Shown here piece by piece: positions 1 to 6,609 of a stretch of 15,243 nucleotides of DNA; positions within the stretch are counted from its first letter, which is position 1; each line of letters starts with the position of its first letter. The notes beneath the pieces were generated by a model. That model was not told where the DNA came from, searched no databases, and saw nothing but the letters and a program-made list of their open reading frames with translations. The stretch is taken from assembly GCA_020723545.1 (NCBI GenBank), contig DYIS01000026.1, forward strand, positions 1 through 15,243. The letters are read 5' to 3'. This DNA is from Ktedonobacter racemifer (GTDB lineage Bacteria > Chloroflexota > DTOL01 > JACQYG01). The translations under genes and the position numbers were made by a program.

Positions 1-75
1 ACAGAATGATACCAGACTTCAGGAGGAACTCATAACTCAATTATGCAAGGCTCTCTACTGGTAAAGAAGGGTGGT

Positions 76-88
76 GGATACGATATCC
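76..88. promoter_or_regulatory. Small perfect dyad upstream of gdhA promoter
   Basis: GGATA-CGA-TATCC forms a perfect inverted repeat with 5-base arms. It is centred about 75 bases upstream of the likely gdhA transcription start. It could be an activator or repressor site, but 5-base arms arise easily by chance. Bases 1-141 hold no other gene that I can support. Confidence 0.2.
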
Positions 89-141
89 GCTTCTTATTTG
101 TGAAGGATTTGGACCAATCCGGTGCAGGGCGGAGAACTTTG

Positions 142-150
142 TGGTATAAT
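142..150 (+). promoter_or_regulatory. Extended -10 promoter of gdhA
   Basis: TGGTATAAT is a perfect sigma-70 -10 hexamer (145-150) with the TGn extension. No good -35 hexamer lies 16-18 bases upstream (GTGCAG at 122-127), which fits an extended -10 promoter. Transcription would start near base 157, giving a leader of about 157 bases before the gdhA ATG. The 13-base string TTTGTGGTATAAT (138-150) recurs inside hypF at 12749-12761. Confidence 0.6.
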
Positions 151-156
151 ACCGGC

Positions 157-313
157 CTGCGGCGCGACGCCGGCTTCTTTACTGGCAAAGGGTCACACTT
201 GCAGCAAACCAAAGGAGGTGGTCCCTGTCCAGTGGCAGATGTTACAATCGGAAAATTCTCACCCGGCCAAAAGCACTGAAATCTCGCTACATCTCAATGA
301 GGAGGACGAATCA
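157..313 (+). promoter_or_regulatory. gdhA 5' leader with 5' hairpin, orphan SD and mini-ORF
   Basis: The leader begins with a short GC-rich hairpin, CGGCG-CGA-CGCCG (160-172), at the predicted 5' end, followed by a T-rich patch. At 211-220 lies a near-perfect SD, AAAGGAGGTG, that serves no well-spaced ATG. The nearest usable start is GTG at 232 (13-base spacer), which opens a 15-codon frame ending TGA at 279. An ATG at 239 is in frame with gdhA but 20 bases from this SD. A second SD, GAGGAGG, precedes the chosen gdhA start. The layout could be a leader-peptide or stability element; no known riboswitch class is recognisable to me. Confidence 0.3.
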
Positions 314-1591
314 ATGATGAGGAAGGTCAATCACAGCGTGGTCAAGGTCCAGAAAACGCCCTACGAGATGGCCCTGGAACAGTACGATTATGCCGTGCAA
401 TTCCTGAGGATCAAGCGCGGCATTGTGGAGATGCTCCGCCACCCTAAGCGCGAACTCACCGTCAACTTCCCGGTCAAGATGGACGATGGCTCGGTGCAGA
501 TCTTCACTGGCCACCGGGTGCATCACTCCACCGCCCGGGGCCCCACCAAGGGTGGCATCCGCTACCACCCAGACGTCACGCTGGACGAGGTGCGTGCCCT
601 GGCTATGTGGATGACCTGGAAGTGCGCCGTGGTGGGCCTGCCCTTCGGCGGCGCTAAGGGCGGCGTGGTCTGCGACCCCAAGAAGATGTCCGCCACCGAG
701 CTGGAGAACTTGACCCGCCGTTACACCACTGAGATATCCATCATGGTGGGTCCCGAGAGCGACATCCCCGCCCCGGATGTGAACACCAATCCCCAGGTGA
801 TGGCCTGGATCATGGACACCTACAGCATGCACAAAGGCTATTCCGTGCCCGCCGTGGTCACCGGCAAGCCCATCGGCCTGGGTGGTTCCCAGGGACGCTT
901 CGAGGCCACCGGCCGCGGCTGTATGCTCGTAGCGGTGGAAGCGGCCAAGGAACTGGGGATGAACCTGCAGGGCGCCACGGTGGCCGTCCAGGGGTTCGGC
1001 AATGTGGGTTCGGCGAGCGCCTACCTGATGCATGACCAGGGCTGCAAGATCGTCGCGGTCAGCGACTCCCAGGGAGGCATCTACAGCGCCAAAGGATTTG
1101 ACCCACGGAAGGTGCTCCGGTTCAAGAAGGAGACCGGCACGTTAGTTGGTTTCCCCGGCACCGAGACCATTACCAACGAGGAAGTCCTGGAGCTACCCTG
1201 CGACTTTCTCATCCCCTCAGCGCTGGAAGAGCAGATCACCGCAAACAATGCCGACCGCATCAGGGCCAAGGTAATCGTGGAGGGAGCCAACGGCCCCACC
1301 ACCCGGGATGCCGACAAGATCCTTTATGATAAGGGCATCCTGGTCGTCCCCGATATCCTGGCCAACGCCGGCGGGGTGACCGTATCCTACTTCGAGTGGG
1401 TACAGGACCTTCAAGCCTTCTTCTGGGAGGAGGTCGACATCAACGAGAGGCTGGCCAGGATCATGAAGAGGTCCTTCGTGGATGTCTGGCGTGTCTCCAA
1501 GGAGAAGAAGATCGACATGCGCACTGCCGCCCTGGTCATGGCCATTGACCGGGTGGCCACCGCCATCATGACCCGAGGCATCTACCCGTAG
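314..1591 (+). CDS. gdhA: Glutamate dehydrogenase (Glu/Leu/Phe/Val dehydrogenase family)
   Basis: This enzyme catalyses the reversible oxidative deamination of glutamate to 2-oxoglutarate and ammonia with NAD(P), normally as a cytosolic hexamer. The protein has 425 residues, the usual length for the small hexameric class. The substrate domain shows GPTKGGIR (about 76-83), the catalytic-lysine segment GGAKGGV (K115) and the catalytic aspartate in APDVNT (D155). The dinucleotide-binding domain has the glycine motif GFGNVGS (227-233). VSYFEW near residue 357 is typical of glutamate-specific rather than branched-chain or phenylalanine enzymes. I chose ATG 314 because GAGGAGG sits 7 bases upstream. 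The frame is open further upstream (ATG 239 would add 25 residues), but that extension does not look like family sequence. Cofactor preference cannot be read safely. The gene is alone downstream of its promoter. Confidence 0.95.
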   Translation: MMRKVNHSVVKVQKTPYEMALEQYDYAVQFLRIKRGIVEMLRHPKRELTVNFPVKMDDGSVQIFTGHRVHHSTARGPTKGGIRYHPDVTLDEVRALAMWMTWKCAVVGLPFGGAKGGVVCDPKKMSATELENLTRRYTTEISIMVGPESDIPAPDVNTNPQVMAWIMDTYSMHKGYSVPAVVTGKPIGLGGSQGRFEATGRGCMLVAVEAAKELGMNLQGATVAVQGFGNVGSASAYLMHDQGCKIVAVSDSQGGIYSAKGFDPRKVLRFKKETGTLVGFPGTETITNEEVLELPCDFLIPSALEEQITANNADRIRAKVIVEGANGPTTRDADKILYDKGILVVPDILANAGGVTVSYFEWVQDLQAFFWEEVDINERLARIMKRSFVDVWRVSKEKKIDMRTAALVMAIDRVATAIMTRGIYP

Positions 1592-1592
1592 A

Positions 1593-1630
1593 CCTTCCCA
1601 CGGGCTCAGCCAATAGCTCAAGCCGGAAGG
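1593..1630 (+). terminator. Imperfect hairpin after gdhA, possible weak terminator
   Basis: CCTTCC (1593-1598) and GGCT (1603-1606) pair with AGCC (1621-1624) and GGAAGG (1625-1630), leaving a 4-base bulge and a 14-base loop. It starts two bases after the gdhA stop codon. The only T-rich stretch is about 10 bases further on (TCTTTT), so it is not a standard intrinsic terminator. It may instead protect the 3' end. Confidence 0.3.
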
Positions 1631-1735
1631 GCGACGATGATCTTTTGGAAATAACCTGGTTTGGCAAAGGGGCATAGGTTATCCTGAACTGGAGGGTTGA
1701 CCGATGCCCTATTTTTCGTTGCTTCGAGGTCCTTG

Positions 1736-2557
1736 ATGGAGTCGGAAAAGGCCCAGGCCAGCCGCTCCCGGAGCTCCGCGCCAGCGCGGCGGATGCTGGC
1801 CGGCCTCTTGTTGATCGTCCTGGCGGTTTTCCTCCTGCTCCCACCCTGGTCGGTGCTGGACAAAGCCCACCTGATCGGCTACGGCATCTGCCACCAGATC
1901 CCCGCCCGTTCCTTTCACCCGGGCGGGCAACAGCTCCCACTATGCGCGCGTTGCACCGGGACCTACCTGGGCGTTACGTTGGCTTTAGCCGCCTACTTCC
2001 TCCTGGGCCGGCGCCGCTCCGGTGGCCTGCCGCCCCTGCCTCTCCTCACCGCGCTGGTGGTCTTCATCGTGCTGATGGGCATCGATGGCCTGAACTCATA
2101 TCTGACCTTTTTCCCCGACCTGCCCCACCTCTACGAGCCCAGCAACCTCTTCCGCCTGATCACGGGCACCCTGAACGGCCTGGCCCTGGCCACCATCGTC
2201 TTCCCGGTCTTCAACTTCACCCTCTGGCGCACCGTTGATCCCCAGCCGGTGCTGCGCAATTTCGTTGAGCTGGGCGTCCTCCTGGCGGCCGCCCTGGCTC
2301 TGGTCTTGGTGACCCAGGCAGAGATTGGGTTCCTCCTGTATCCCCTGGCCCTCGTCTCCACCGCCGGCGTCCTGGCGATGCTGACCCTGATCAATAGCAT
2401 GATCCTCCTGATCCTGGCCCGCCGGGAGAACCTGGCTGAGACCTGGGGCGACGCCCTCCTGCCCCTCCTGGCCGGGCTCACCCTGTCGGTCCTGGAGATA
2501 GCGGCCATGGGCGCGGTTCGGGCTCTCCTGACCCACTATTACGGGCTCAATTTCTAG
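1736..2557 (+). CDS. DUF2085 family multi-pass membrane protein
   Basis: This is a polytopic membrane protein of 273 residues with no established biochemical function. It starts with a basic, serine-rich cytoplasmic tail (1-20), then a transmembrane helix (about 20-40). Next comes the DUF2085 signature: a Cys-His pair (C52-H53, in ICHQIP) followed by CARCTGTYLG with C70 and C73. These Cys/His residues look able to bind a metal. About six further hydrophobic helices follow, with the conserved segments GIDGLNSY and RLITGT. The ATG at 1736 has GAGGT five bases upstream. A TTG at 1697 would add 13 residues, but its SD (GGAGGG) lies almost on top of the codon. The gene lies 144 bases after gdhA, and I see no clear promoter of its own, so read-through from gdhA is possible. 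Confidence 0.85.
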   Translation: MESEKAQASRSRSSAPARRMLAGLLLIVLAVFLLLPPWSVLDKAHLIGYGICHQIPARSFHPGGQQLPLCARCTGTYLGVTLALAAYFLLGRRRSGGLPPLPLLTALVVFIVLMGIDGLNSYLTFFPDLPHLYEPSNLFRLITGTLNGLALATIVFPVFNFTLWRTVDPQPVLRNFVELGVLLAAALALVLVTQAEIGFLLYPLALVSTAGVLAMLTLINSMILLILARRENLAETWGDALLPLLAGLTLSVLEIAAMGAVRALLTHYYGLNF

Positions 2558-2661
2558 CGCCCCTCTTGTCTGACAAAAAGGAGGCGCGCCGCCGGGCTCC
2601 TCGCAGATGCCACAACGAACGCGCCCTGGATTGCGAGACAATGCGTTAAGGTCTAGGCTTG

Positions 2662-3033
2662 CTACTGGAAGGCTACCTTCACGTCCTCCTTCAGAAGGTA
2701 CCAGATGATCAGCCCGGAGATGATGGTGCCGATGGGGATGCCCAGGAGCCCTGGGATGGACAAGACGATAGTCAGGATCCGCGCCCAGTTCTTGAGCTTC
2801 CACAGGCCCCAGCCAAAGAAGGCGAACAGCAGCGCGAAAATGGCAAAGACGCCGCAGAATACCACCCCCATGGTACCACTGATGGCGATGGCCTCCCCAG
2901 CGCCCTCCTGCCCCAAGGCGCCGGCGCCGGTCAACAAGGGCAGGGCCAGGAACATGCACCCACCCAAGAGCATCATGGCGGCGCTGAAGAAGTACAGAAG
3001 GGCGATGATGGTCACGCCAGTAGGACGATTCAC
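2662..3033 (-). CDS. Small integral membrane protein, about four helices
   Basis: This is a 123-residue, very hydrophobic protein of unknown function. It opens with the short polar start NRPTG and a long hydrophobic segment (7-33). A Gly/Glu-containing loop (37-47) follows, then a second hydrophobic segment (48-75), the motif GWGLWKLKNWAR (74-85), and two closely spaced hydrophobic stretches (86-114). The 'GLWKLKNWAR' element recurs in small membrane proteins of uncharacterised families in Chloroflexota and Cyanobacteria, by my recollection. The start is GTG at 3033, supported by an excellent SD (AGGAGGTGA) seven bases away. An extended -10 promoter lies about 90 bases upstream on the same strand. 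The gene converges with the DUF2085 gene. The 104 bases between them contain only an imperfect GC-rich hairpin. Confidence 0.85.
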   Translation of the reverse strand: MNRPTGVTIIALLYFFSAAMMLLGGCMFLALPLLTGAGALGQEGAGEAIAISGTMGVVFCGVFAIFALLFAFFGWGLWKLKNWARILTIVLSIPGLLGIPIGTIISGLIIWYLLKEDVKVAFQ

Positions 3034-3119
3034 TTTCTCACCTCCTCCCTTTTTGTTTACGGCACGATGCGGCCAGCAAAAGCCGCCCGAGAAACGTGAA
3101 GCCTGGCAAAGACACTGGT

Positions 3120-3128
3120 ATTATAGCA
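3120..3128 (-). promoter_or_regulatory. Extended -10 promoter of the small membrane protein gene
   Basis: Read on the minus strand this is TGCTATAAT, a perfect -10 hexamer with the TGn extension. No convincing -35 is present. It would give a leader of about 80 bases before the GTG at 3033. The 236 bases between this gene and the DUF4126 gene hold two back-to-back promoters, this one and that at 3193-3222. They also hold an 11-base palindrome, TCGCT-G-AGCGA (3143-3153), between the two promoters. Confidence 0.55.
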
Positions 3129-3192
3129 TATCTGCCTCTCACTCGCTGAGCGAATTGTAAAAGTTCTGTAAACAGCACCAGCTCGGGGCGAT

Positions 3193-3222
3193 TTGCTATT
3201 TGCGCCTTCCATTTGTTATAAT
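3193..3222 (+). promoter_or_regulatory. Promoter of the DUF4126 gene pair
   Basis: TTGCTA (3193-3198, 4 of 6 matches to the -35 consensus), an 18-base spacer, and the perfect -10 hexamer TATAAT (3217-3222), which is also preceded by TGT to make an extended -10. Transcription would start near 3229, about 41 bases before the ATG. Confidence 0.65.
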
Positions 3223-3269
3223 GGAGTGGATTCAAGAGCGCCCGTGTCGGGTGAAAGGGGCCTTGCAAG

Positions 3270-3863
3270 ATGATCCAGGCCTTTTCCAATCTGGCTACCA
3301 GCTTCGGCATCTCCGCCTCGGCCGGGCTGAATGCCTATCTGCCCTTGCTCATCGTTGCCATCGCCGCCCGCTTCACCCCTTTGCTAAAGCTTAACAAACC
3401 CTTCGATCTACTCACCGACAACCTGGTGATGGCCATCCTGGTAGCGCTCCTCCTGGTGGAGACCTTCGCCGATAAGATACCGGCGGTGGATACCGCCAAC
3501 GACGTCATCCAGACCCTCGTCCGGCCCACGGCGGGGGCCATCCTTTTCGCCGCCTCCAACAATGTCATCGCCGACGTTCACCCGGTCCTGGCCCTGATCT
3601 GCGGGCTCCTCCTGGCCGGCTCGATCCACGCCGCGAAAGCCACCGTCCGGCCGGCCGTCACCGCCCTCACCGGCGGCCTGGGCAACCCTATCCTCAGCTT
3701 TGTCGAGGACGTGGTGGCGGCCACCGTCACCATACTTTCGATACTCCTTCCCTTTTTGATGGTGGTCCTCCTGGGGCTCTTCCTGCTGCTTCTGTTGCTA
3801 TTGTGGCACCGGCGGGCAAGCCCTATGACTGGTCCAAACCTGAAAGGAAGGGAGGTGCACTGA
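3270..3863 (+). CDS. DUF4126 family membrane protein
   Basis: A 197-residue membrane protein of the DUF4126 family, whose function is unknown. The N-terminal half carries the family signature: SASAGLNAYLPLL (15-27), then a hydrophobic helix ending in VETFADKIPAVD (63-74), then the VRPTAGAILFAAS segment (84-96). A glycine-rich second hydrophobic stretch (105-120) is followed by a region with paired glycines (TGGLGNP). Near the C-terminus is a long leucine-rich helix (about 154-179), ending in a basic cytoplasmic tail. The ATG at 3270 has a modest SD (AAGGGG, 9-base spacer) and lies downstream of a good promoter. The stop codon is one base before the next start, and that gene's SD lies inside this coding sequence, so the two are almost certainly translated together. 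Confidence 0.88.
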   Translation: MIQAFSNLATSFGISASAGLNAYLPLLIVAIAARFTPLLKLNKPFDLLTDNLVMAILVALLLVETFADKIPAVDTANDVIQTLVRPTAGAILFAASNNVIADVHPVLALICGLLLAGSIHAAKATVRPAVTALTGGLGNPILSFVEDVVAATVTILSILLPFLMVVLLGLFLLLLLLLWHRRASPMTGPNLKGREVH

Positions 3864-3864
3864 G

Positions 3865-4008
3865 ATGGCTAAGAACAAGGGACTCATTATTGCGGTTGTC
3901 GTGCTCATCCTCCTCTGCTGTTGCTGCCTGGTCCTGGTGGGAGGCTTTTATGCCTTCAACAAGCAGATCAGCGAATTTCTACAATCCCTCCAGGCCGTGC
4001 CGAAGTAG
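3865..4008 (+). CDS. 47-residue single-pass membrane peptide with a Cys4 cluster
   Basis: This is a short gene of unknown function, unlike any family I can name. The peptide has a basic start (MAKNKG), one hydrophobic helix (about 7-31) with four consecutive cysteines (18-21) in its middle, and an amphipathic polar tail (FNKQISEFLQSLQAVPK). The charge pattern predicts the N-terminus inside and the tail outside the membrane. A lipobox reading is unlikely, because the cysteines sit deep within the hydrophobic stretch. Support for translation is strong: GGAGGTG lies seven bases before the ATG, the start is one base after the DUF4126 stop codon, and a canonical terminator follows 27 bases after the stop. 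It probably acts with the DUF4126 protein, for example as a small subunit; that is inference. Confidence 0.75.
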   Translation: MAKNKGLIIAVVVLILLCCCCLVLVGGFYAFNKQISEFLQSLQAVPK

Positions 4009-4035
4009 GCAGCGGGGACACCGGTTGGAAACGTT

Positions 4036-4060
4036 GGGCAGCCAGAGCGCTGCCCTTTTT
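4036..4060 (+). terminator. Intrinsic terminator of the DUF4126/micropeptide unit
   Basis: A perfect 7-bp stem, GGGCAGC / GCTGCCC, with a 6-base loop (CAGAGC), followed at once by five T residues. This is the clearest rho-independent terminator in the window. It separates the small membrane-protein unit from uvrC. Confidence 0.85.
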
Positions 4061-4092
4061 GTTCTGCCGGGGGTAGCAGGAATGAAATTTTA

Positions 4093-4101
4093 TGGTAAAA
4101 T
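4093..4101 (+). promoter_or_regulatory. Extended -10 promoter of uvrC
   Basis: TGGTAAAAT has 5 of 6 matches to the -10 consensus plus the TGn extension, placed between the terminator and the uvrC start. No clear -35 is present. The predicted start near 4108 gives a leader of only about 29 bases, in which I see no SD. Confidence 0.5.
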
Positions 4102-4136
4102 GTGGTGAAGTCAAAAATAGATAGCCACGACCATCA

Positions 4137-6017
4137 ATGACCGCCAATTCTTCCGAGAAAACTCGTTTTTCCTCCCGCCTGGGGGCGCTCCCGGCCAGGC
4201 CCGGTGTCTACGTACTGAAAAACCAAGCCGGCCAGATCATCTACGTGGGCAAGGCCCTGAGCCTGCGCCACCGCCTGCGTTCCTATTTCCACGCCGACGC
4301 CCGGCTCTCGCCCAAGGCCCGCAAGATGATCTCCCAGATCGCCGACTTCGAGTATTTCGTCACCGCGTCGGAAAAAGAGGCCCTGATCCTGGAGTGCAAT
4401 CTCATCAAGAGACACCACCCCTACTACAACATCCGGCTCCGGGACGATAAGAATTACCTCTACATCAAGATCGCCATCCAGGAGGATTGGCCCCGGGTAT
4501 ACACCGTGCGCCGACCCCAGCCCGATGTAGCACGTTATTTTGGCCCCTATTCCAGCGCCAAGTCCCTGCGGGCGACCTTGGACCTCTTGAAGAAGCTATT
4601 TCCCTATCGCTCCTGCCGTAAGGAGATCACCGGAAAGGACAAACGCCCCTGTCTGGAATACCACATCCGCCGTTGCCTGGGCCCCTGCATTGGCGCCACC
4701 ACCCGCCAGGAGTACGGGGAGGTCATCCAGCAGGTGTGCGGTTTTCTGGACGGCAACCACGAGCAGATCGTCTCCGCCCTCCGCAAGAACATGGAGGCAG
4801 CCGCCGAATCTCTCAATTTCGAAAGCGCCGCCTACTTTCGGGACCAATGGCTGGCGGTGCAGAAGGTGGTGGAGAAACAGAAGGTCATCTCCGTCGAGCC
4901 CACCGATCAAGACGTCATCGCCGCCGCCCGCAGCAATGGCGAGGCTTGCGTCATGGTCTTCTTCATCCGTAACGGCAAGCTCATCGGCCGGGAGCACTTC
5001 GTCATGCAAGGCACCGAAGAAAGCGAGCGGGCGGAGATACTCTCCAGTTTCGTCCAGCAGTTCTACGCCGATGCCACCCACGTCCCGGCCGAGGTCATCC
5101 TGCAGGACCGCCTGGGCGATGCCGGCGTGTTGGCTGCCTGGCTCGGGGACCGTCGCGGTGACCGGGTGAGGCTGGCCTTCCCGCAGCGCGGCAAGAAGAG
5201 ACAACTGGTGCAGATGGTGGAGGAGAACGCAGGAGAGACCCTGGGGCAATTACGTCTCCAATGGCTATCCGACGCCGCCAAGACCGGGACGGCCCTGGTG
5301 GAGCTCCAGGAGAACCTTGGGCTTCCCACACTGCCCATACGCATCGAGTGCTACGACGTCTCCAACATCCAGGGCACCTCGGCGGTGGGGAGCATGGTGG
5401 TTTTCGAGAAGGGCATGCCTCAGCCCGGCCAGTACCGGCGCTTCCGCATCAAGACCGTGGAGGGGGCCAACGACTACGCCATGCTGCAAGAGGTCCTCCG
5501 GCGGCGCTTCCGCCGTTACGCTGCCCGGCAGAAGGAGGCCGAAGAGGCTCCGGCAGTGGCCCCGGGCGAGGAGGTTAAAGACAGTTGGGGCATGGTACCG
5601 CACCTGGTGATCGTGGACGGCGGAAGGGGACAGCTATCAGCCGCCCTGGAGGTGATGGACGAGCTGGCGATCTACGACCTGCCGGTGGCCGGCCTGGCCA
5701 AAGAGCATGAGGCGCTGTTCTTGCCCGATACACCCGACCCCGTTATCCTGCCCCGGACCTCCCAAAGCCTCTATCTGGTGCAGCGTATCCGGGACGAGGC
5801 GCACCGCTTTGCCCTCTCCTACCACCAGAGGGTGCGAGCCAGGACCACCTTTGGCTCCGTCCTGGACCAGGTGCCGGGCATCGGCGTCCAGCGCAAGGCA
5901 GCCCTCCTCAAGAGATTTGGTTCGCTGAAGGGGATCCAAGAGGCATCGATAGAGGACCTGGCCCTGGTTCCGGGGATGACTCGCCGGTTGGCCGAGCGGT
6001 TAAAGGACCAGCTATAG
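4137..6017 (+). CDS. uvrC: Excinuclease ABC subunit C
   Basis: UvrC joins the UvrB-DNA complex in nucleotide excision repair and makes both incisions around the lesion. At 626 residues it is full length. The N-terminal GIY-YIG nuclease shows GVY (23-25), IYVG (35-38) and the catalytic glutamate in EALILE (E81). Four cysteines spaced as C-x11-C-x7-C-x3-C (about 154-178) match the UvrC iron-sulphur site. The UVR motif that binds UvrB lies near 208-235. The RNase H-like 5' nuclease has D407 (YDVSNIQG), D494 (IVDGGRGQL) and H556 (EAHRFALSYH). Tandem helix-hairpin-helix motifs close the protein (PGIGVQRK and the final PGMTRR). ATG 4137 is the natural start, with about 18 residues before LPARPGVY, although it lacks an SD. 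The stop codon abuts that of coaE on the other strand. Confidence 0.97.
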   Translation: MTANSSEKTRFSSRLGALPARPGVYVLKNQAGQIIYVGKALSLRHRLRSYFHADARLSPKARKMISQIADFEYFVTASEKEALILECNLIKRHHPYYNIRLRDDKNYLYIKIAIQEDWPRVYTVRRPQPDVARYFGPYSSAKSLRATLDLLKKLFPYRSCRKEITGKDKRPCLEYHIRRCLGPCIGATTRQEYGEVIQQVCGFLDGNHEQIVSALRKNMEAAAESLNFESAAYFRDQWLAVQKVVEKQKVISVEPTDQDVIAAARSNGEACVMVFFIRNGKLIGREHFVMQGTEESERAEILSSFVQQFYADATHVPAEVILQDRLGDAGVLAAWLGDRRGDRVRLAFPQRGKKRQLVQMVEENAGETLGQLRLQWLSDAAKTGTALVELQENLGLPTLPIRIECYDVSNIQGTSAVGSMVVFEKGMPQPGQYRRFRIKTVEGANDYAMLQEVLRRRFRRYAARQKEAEEAPAVAPGEEVKDSWGMVPHLVIVDGGRGQLSAALEVMDELAIYDLPVAGLAKEHEALFLPDTPDPVILPRTSQSLYLVQRIRDEAHRFALSYHQRVRARTTFGSVLDQVPGIGVQRKAALLKRFGSLKGIQEASIEDLALVPGMTRRLAERLKDQL

Positions 6018-6608
6018 CTTTTTCCGGGGAGCGATCTTCTCCCAGGCCTCTCTCACCTGTTTCCAGGTCGCTTCCCTGGTGCCCGAATTATCGATGACTA
6101 CCGTGGCGTGCTCGAGTTTCTCCGCCGCCCGTGGCTGGGCCCGGATGCGCTGCCAGGCCGCCTCTTCCAAGAGCCCGCGTCCGGCCATGAGACGCTCGGC
6201 CTGTTGCTGCGGGGTGCAGGTCACCACCCAAACCGCATCGCAGCTTTGGGCCATGCCACTTTCGATGAGCTTGATGGCGTCAAGCACCACCACCGGCTCG
6301 GTGGCCCGGGCCATTATCTCCAGAGAGCGAGCTATGACCGCCGGATGGACGATGTCCTCCAGCTCCCGCAGTGCCACGGGGTCGGCGAAGACCACTTCGC
6401 CCAGTTTCCCGCGGTCGATCTGCCCGTCTGGTTGCAGCACGCCTTTTCCAAATCGCGCCACCACCGCTTCCCAAGCGGGGCTTCCTGGCTCCAGGGCCTG
6501 GTGCGCCAACTGGTCGGCGTCGATGATCCTGGCCCCCAGCCTGGCCAGCATCTGGCACACCGTGCTCTTGCCCGTGGCGATATTGCCGGTCAATCCAATG
6601 ACGTACAC
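6012..6608 (-). CDS. coaE: Dephospho-CoA kinase
   Basis: CoaE phosphorylates the 3'-hydroxyl of the dephospho-CoA ribose with ATP, the last step of coenzyme A synthesis, in the cytosol. From GTG 6608 the protein has 198 residues, normal for the family. It starts with the P-loop GLTGNIATGKST (5-16), followed by the substrate-binding DAD (30-32), HP (88-89) and the lid-region arginines near 139-144. The P-loop has N and A where most homologues have G and G, and the usual 'PLLFE' region reads AIKLIESG; I associate both with Chloroflexota. A TTG at 6629 would add seven residues and overlap the previous gene by 20 bases. GTG 6608 starts one base past the hydrolase stop and fits the family N-terminus better. 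Neither has a strong SD, so translational coupling is likely. It is last in the six-gene operon. Confidence 0.95.
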   Translation of the reverse strand: MYVIGLTGNIATGKSTVCQMLARLGARIIDADQLAHQALEPGSPAWEAVVARFGKGVLQPDGQIDRGKLGEVVFADPVALRELEDIVHPAVIARSLEIMARATEPVVVLDAIKLIESGMAQSCDAVWVVTCTPQQQAERLMAGRGLLEEAAWQRIRAQPRAAEKLEHATVVIDNSGTREATWKQVREAWEKIAPRKKL

Positions 6609-6609
6609 T

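Noticed and set aside
43..279. 78-codon open frame in the gdhA leader on the plus strand
   Set aside because: It spans the gdhA promoter, has no SD at a usable distance, and its peptide shows no domain-like composition. Only its last 15 codons, from GTG 232, have any translation signal.
311..1033. 240-codon minus-strand open frame opposite gdhA
   Set aside because: It is a shadow of the gdhA coding sequence with biased His/Gly composition and no SD.
2557..2587. GC-rich imperfect hairpin (GCGCC...GGCGC) between the convergent genes as a bidirectional terminator
   Set aside because: The stem is interrupted, and the A-run lies in the loop rather than after the stem on either strand, so it does not fit an intrinsic terminator.
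2096..2959. 287-codon minus-strand open frame across the DUF2085 gene and the small membrane gene
   Set aside because: It overlaps two better-supported genes in other frames, and its Gln/Gly/Asp-rich product is typical of shadow frames.
6027..6044. GGGAG...CTCCC hairpin just after uvrC
   Set aside because: It lies inside the coaE coding sequence and no T-run follows it on the plus strand; on the minus strand the downstream bases are A-rich, not T-rich.
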